Assembly (NCBI RefSeq): GCF_900129775.1
Contig: NZ_FQWV01000005.1
Span: forward strand, 62,001-126,000
DNA: 64,000 nucleotides
Direction of reading: 5' to 3'
Source: Halobaculum gomorrense
GTDB taxonomy: Archaea; Halobacteriota; Halobacteria; Halobacteriales; Haloferacaceae
In this document: in pieces, positions 62,858 to 64,000 of the stretch
Position numbering within the stretch: the first letter of the stretch is position 1
Layout: each line of letters opens with the position of its first letter
Made by a program: the position numbers and the translations under genes
The notes under the pieces: model-generated
What the model was told of the DNA's origin: nothing
What the model saw: only the letters and a program-made list of their open reading frames with translations
The model's database searches: none

Positions 62858-64000
62858 CTAATAGTATCGTTGCTCCGGCGGATCCGGTCGTTCACCAGCG
62901 TACTGCATCGCCTCTCGTGGGTCACGGCGTTTGCTCAGCGGATGGTACATTAGAACGTGATCTGCAGCTTCGGGGTCTTCGAGCCCGTGAGCAACCAGAT
63001 GGCCAGCCATCATCCGTGGATTGTGTGTAGCGAAGTTGCACTTACCGCAGCGCCAAGTTTCACCAGATGCGAGCGGCTTCGACAGTCGGGTTTCCTCGCG
63101 GATCTGTTTCTCCGGAAGGTGCAAAGTCACCATATCTACACCGCCGTCGCCAGGAGTGTGTTCCTCACCGTCGGCGTCGATAATCGCCTCCAGCTCCCAC
63201 TCCGGTTCGAGCGGGTCAGGTCGAGTGAACCCCTTTGATTCGGGACCGGTATCACTTCCGTTGAGGAGATCGGCGACGAACTCGATGTGTGTCGGGTGAA
63301 TGTCGAGGCGACCGAGCAGCGCGACCGGGGAGATCGAGGCGGACGGGTGCGCATCTATCCAGCGAGTCACACGGTCGCGGGTCCGAGCCCGAGCGAGGCT
63401 TTCGCCAGCTCGCCCAGCTGCTCGTGCGTCCGCCCAGAGTTCGTCGAGTGACGGCGGCGAGTCATTATTTGGTGGACCGTCGGGGAGGACCGCACGGAGA
63501 TCGTCGTCGAAGACTGGTTTACTCATCCGTGACTGGTCGATCGCCCAGCCGGAGCCACAGCAGCGACAGACGACATCCGAGCCGTTTGCTTCTGACCAAC
63601 GTACCGATTCTCCGTGTTCTTTGGATTGGGACGCCGATTCAGACTCGGCACGCTGCTGGCAGGCGTCCGCGGCGATCGCCTGGTTGACCGTCTGTGAGCG
63701 GGTGGTACGCTGGCGGGCAGTCGACCAGTAGAGCGTCCCCCACGCGAGATATTCGATCGGCCGTTCTTCGAGCCGTTCGTCGTACGAGCCGCCCATGTAC
63801 GCGGCGAGGTAGGACCCGAGGTTCCCAACCTCCATGTTCACCGAGATGCAGCCGTCGTCTTCCTCCTGGTAGGAGTCGATCGCGTCGTAATCGTGTGCGC
63901 TCTTCCCAGCCGGTTCGCACACGTCCAAGTGCTTGTCTATCACGCGCTCCAGTTCGGACCCGATCCGTTCGGCGTCGAGGCCGGCGGCGTCGAGGTACGT
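62858..64000 (-). CDS. Replication-type protein of halophilic virus/plasmid (5' part outside window)
   Basis: An open frame enters from the right edge and runs to 62858, at least 380 residues. Visible parts include GNLGSYLAAYMGGSYDERLE, RPIEYLAWGTLYWSTARQRT and RSQTVNQAIAADACQQ, a pattern I associate with replication proteins of haloarchaeal viruses and plasmids. Later there is CRCCGSGWAIDQSR and a C2H2-like finger WRCGKCNFATHNPRMMAGHLVAH. The start and catalytic part are missing, so the activity is inferred. Confidence 0.55.
   Translation of the reverse strand, partial: TYLDAAGLDAERIGSELERVIDKHLDVCEPAGKSAHDYDAIDSYQEEDDGCISVNMEVGNLGSYLAAYMGGSYDERLEERPIEYLAWGTLYWSTARQRTTRSQTVNQAIAADACQQRAESESASQSKEHGESVRWSEANGSDVVCRCCGSGWAIDQSRMSKPVFDDDLRAVLPDGPPNNDSPPSLDELWADARAAGRAGESLARARTRDRVTRWIDAHPSASISPVALLGRLDIHPTHIEFVADLLNGSDTGPESKGFTRPDPLEPEWELEAIIDADGEEHTPGDGGVDMVTLHLPEKQIREETRLSKPLASGETWRCGKCNFATHNPRMMAGHLVAHGLEDPEAADHVLMYHPLSKRRDPREAMQYAGERPDPPEQRYY

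Larger units (their letters stand above)
52177..64000. mobile_element. Pleolipovirus-type provirus (right end outside window)
   Basis: An integrase, winged-helix repressor, spike, VP3-like membrane protein, two-helix protein, P-loop ATPase and a replication-type protein occur together, in the order typical of Pleolipoviridae: membrane protein, spike, small proteins, ORF6/7-like, ATPase. The absence of a rolling-circle Rep or PolB in the visible part, and the partial replication-type protein at the right edge, point to the Betapleolipovirus side. Base composition is lower in GC than the host, most of all in the 54.8-57.0 kb cassette. The left border lies between 51.8 and 52.2 kb. Confidence 0.8.

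Overview
The window is haloarchaeal chromosome (class Halobacteria). The evidence is the very high GC content, the acidic Asp/Glu/Ala-rich proteins, frequent GTG starts, 4-base GTGA/ATGA stop-start overlaps, TATA-type promoters close to start codons, and archaeal genes such as TFE, archaeal NAC, a GCD14-type tRNA methyltransferase, HEWD protein and archaeal pilin. The genus cannot be fixed from the sequence; Haloferacales-like is a guess.

From 1 to about 50.9 kb the DNA is ordinary host chromosome. From the left it holds: the 5' end of nnr; a frameshifted MFS gene; an acyl-CoA dehydrogenase and a MenE-like ligase; a Tat-exported nuclease flanked by two repeat-like domains; methylmalonyl-CoA epimerase and mutase; a coupled hydratase/creatininase pair; the NAC-tRNA methyltransferase operon; a decayed TbsP-like regulator; tfe with a DUF2110 gene and a lipoprotein; a phosphoglycolate phosphatase; an XPD-like helicase; a membrane-anchored HTH regulator coupled to a subtilisin-like protein; two GT4 glycosyltransferases; an ASPIC/UnbV protein; an AIR-synthase-like protein; kynureninase; a sulfatase and a lipid-kinase-like protein; a frameshifted RecA/RAD55-like ATPase; a MATE exporter; a beta-oxidation pair; dihydrofolate reductase; and a divergent FtsZ/tubulin-like protein. 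Three host genes are broken (MFS, TbsP-like, RAD55-like).

At 51.2-51.8 kb two gene fragments, one on each strand, meet head to head at about 51.42 kb, marking a recombination scar. From 52.18 kb to the right edge lies a provirus of the pleolipovirus type (probably betapleolipovirus-like). It carries a tyrosine integrase, a winged-helix repressor, a PD-(D/E)XK-like nuclease, and a tightly overlapped minus-strand structural operon. Read in transcription order, that operon encodes a small acidic protein, a four-helix membrane protein, the spike, small membrane and secreted proteins, a two-helix protein, a zinc-ribbon microprotein and a P-loop ATPase. A partial replication-type protein runs off the window end and a type IV pilin gene sits between it and the structural operon.

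The most interesting parts are in the provirus. An AT-rich three-gene cassette (54.83-56.96 kb) with a Panacea/YwgA-like N-terminal domain and a membrane protein looks like cargo, possibly defence or toxin-antitoxin. A compact tRNA-like fold (acceptor-type stem plus a consensus T-arm) fills the one real gap inside the structural operon. A 9-base motif is shared by three proviral control regions, and paired GC hairpins lie between the replication gene and the pilin gene. Everything here is read from sequence alone; no database search or folding program was run.
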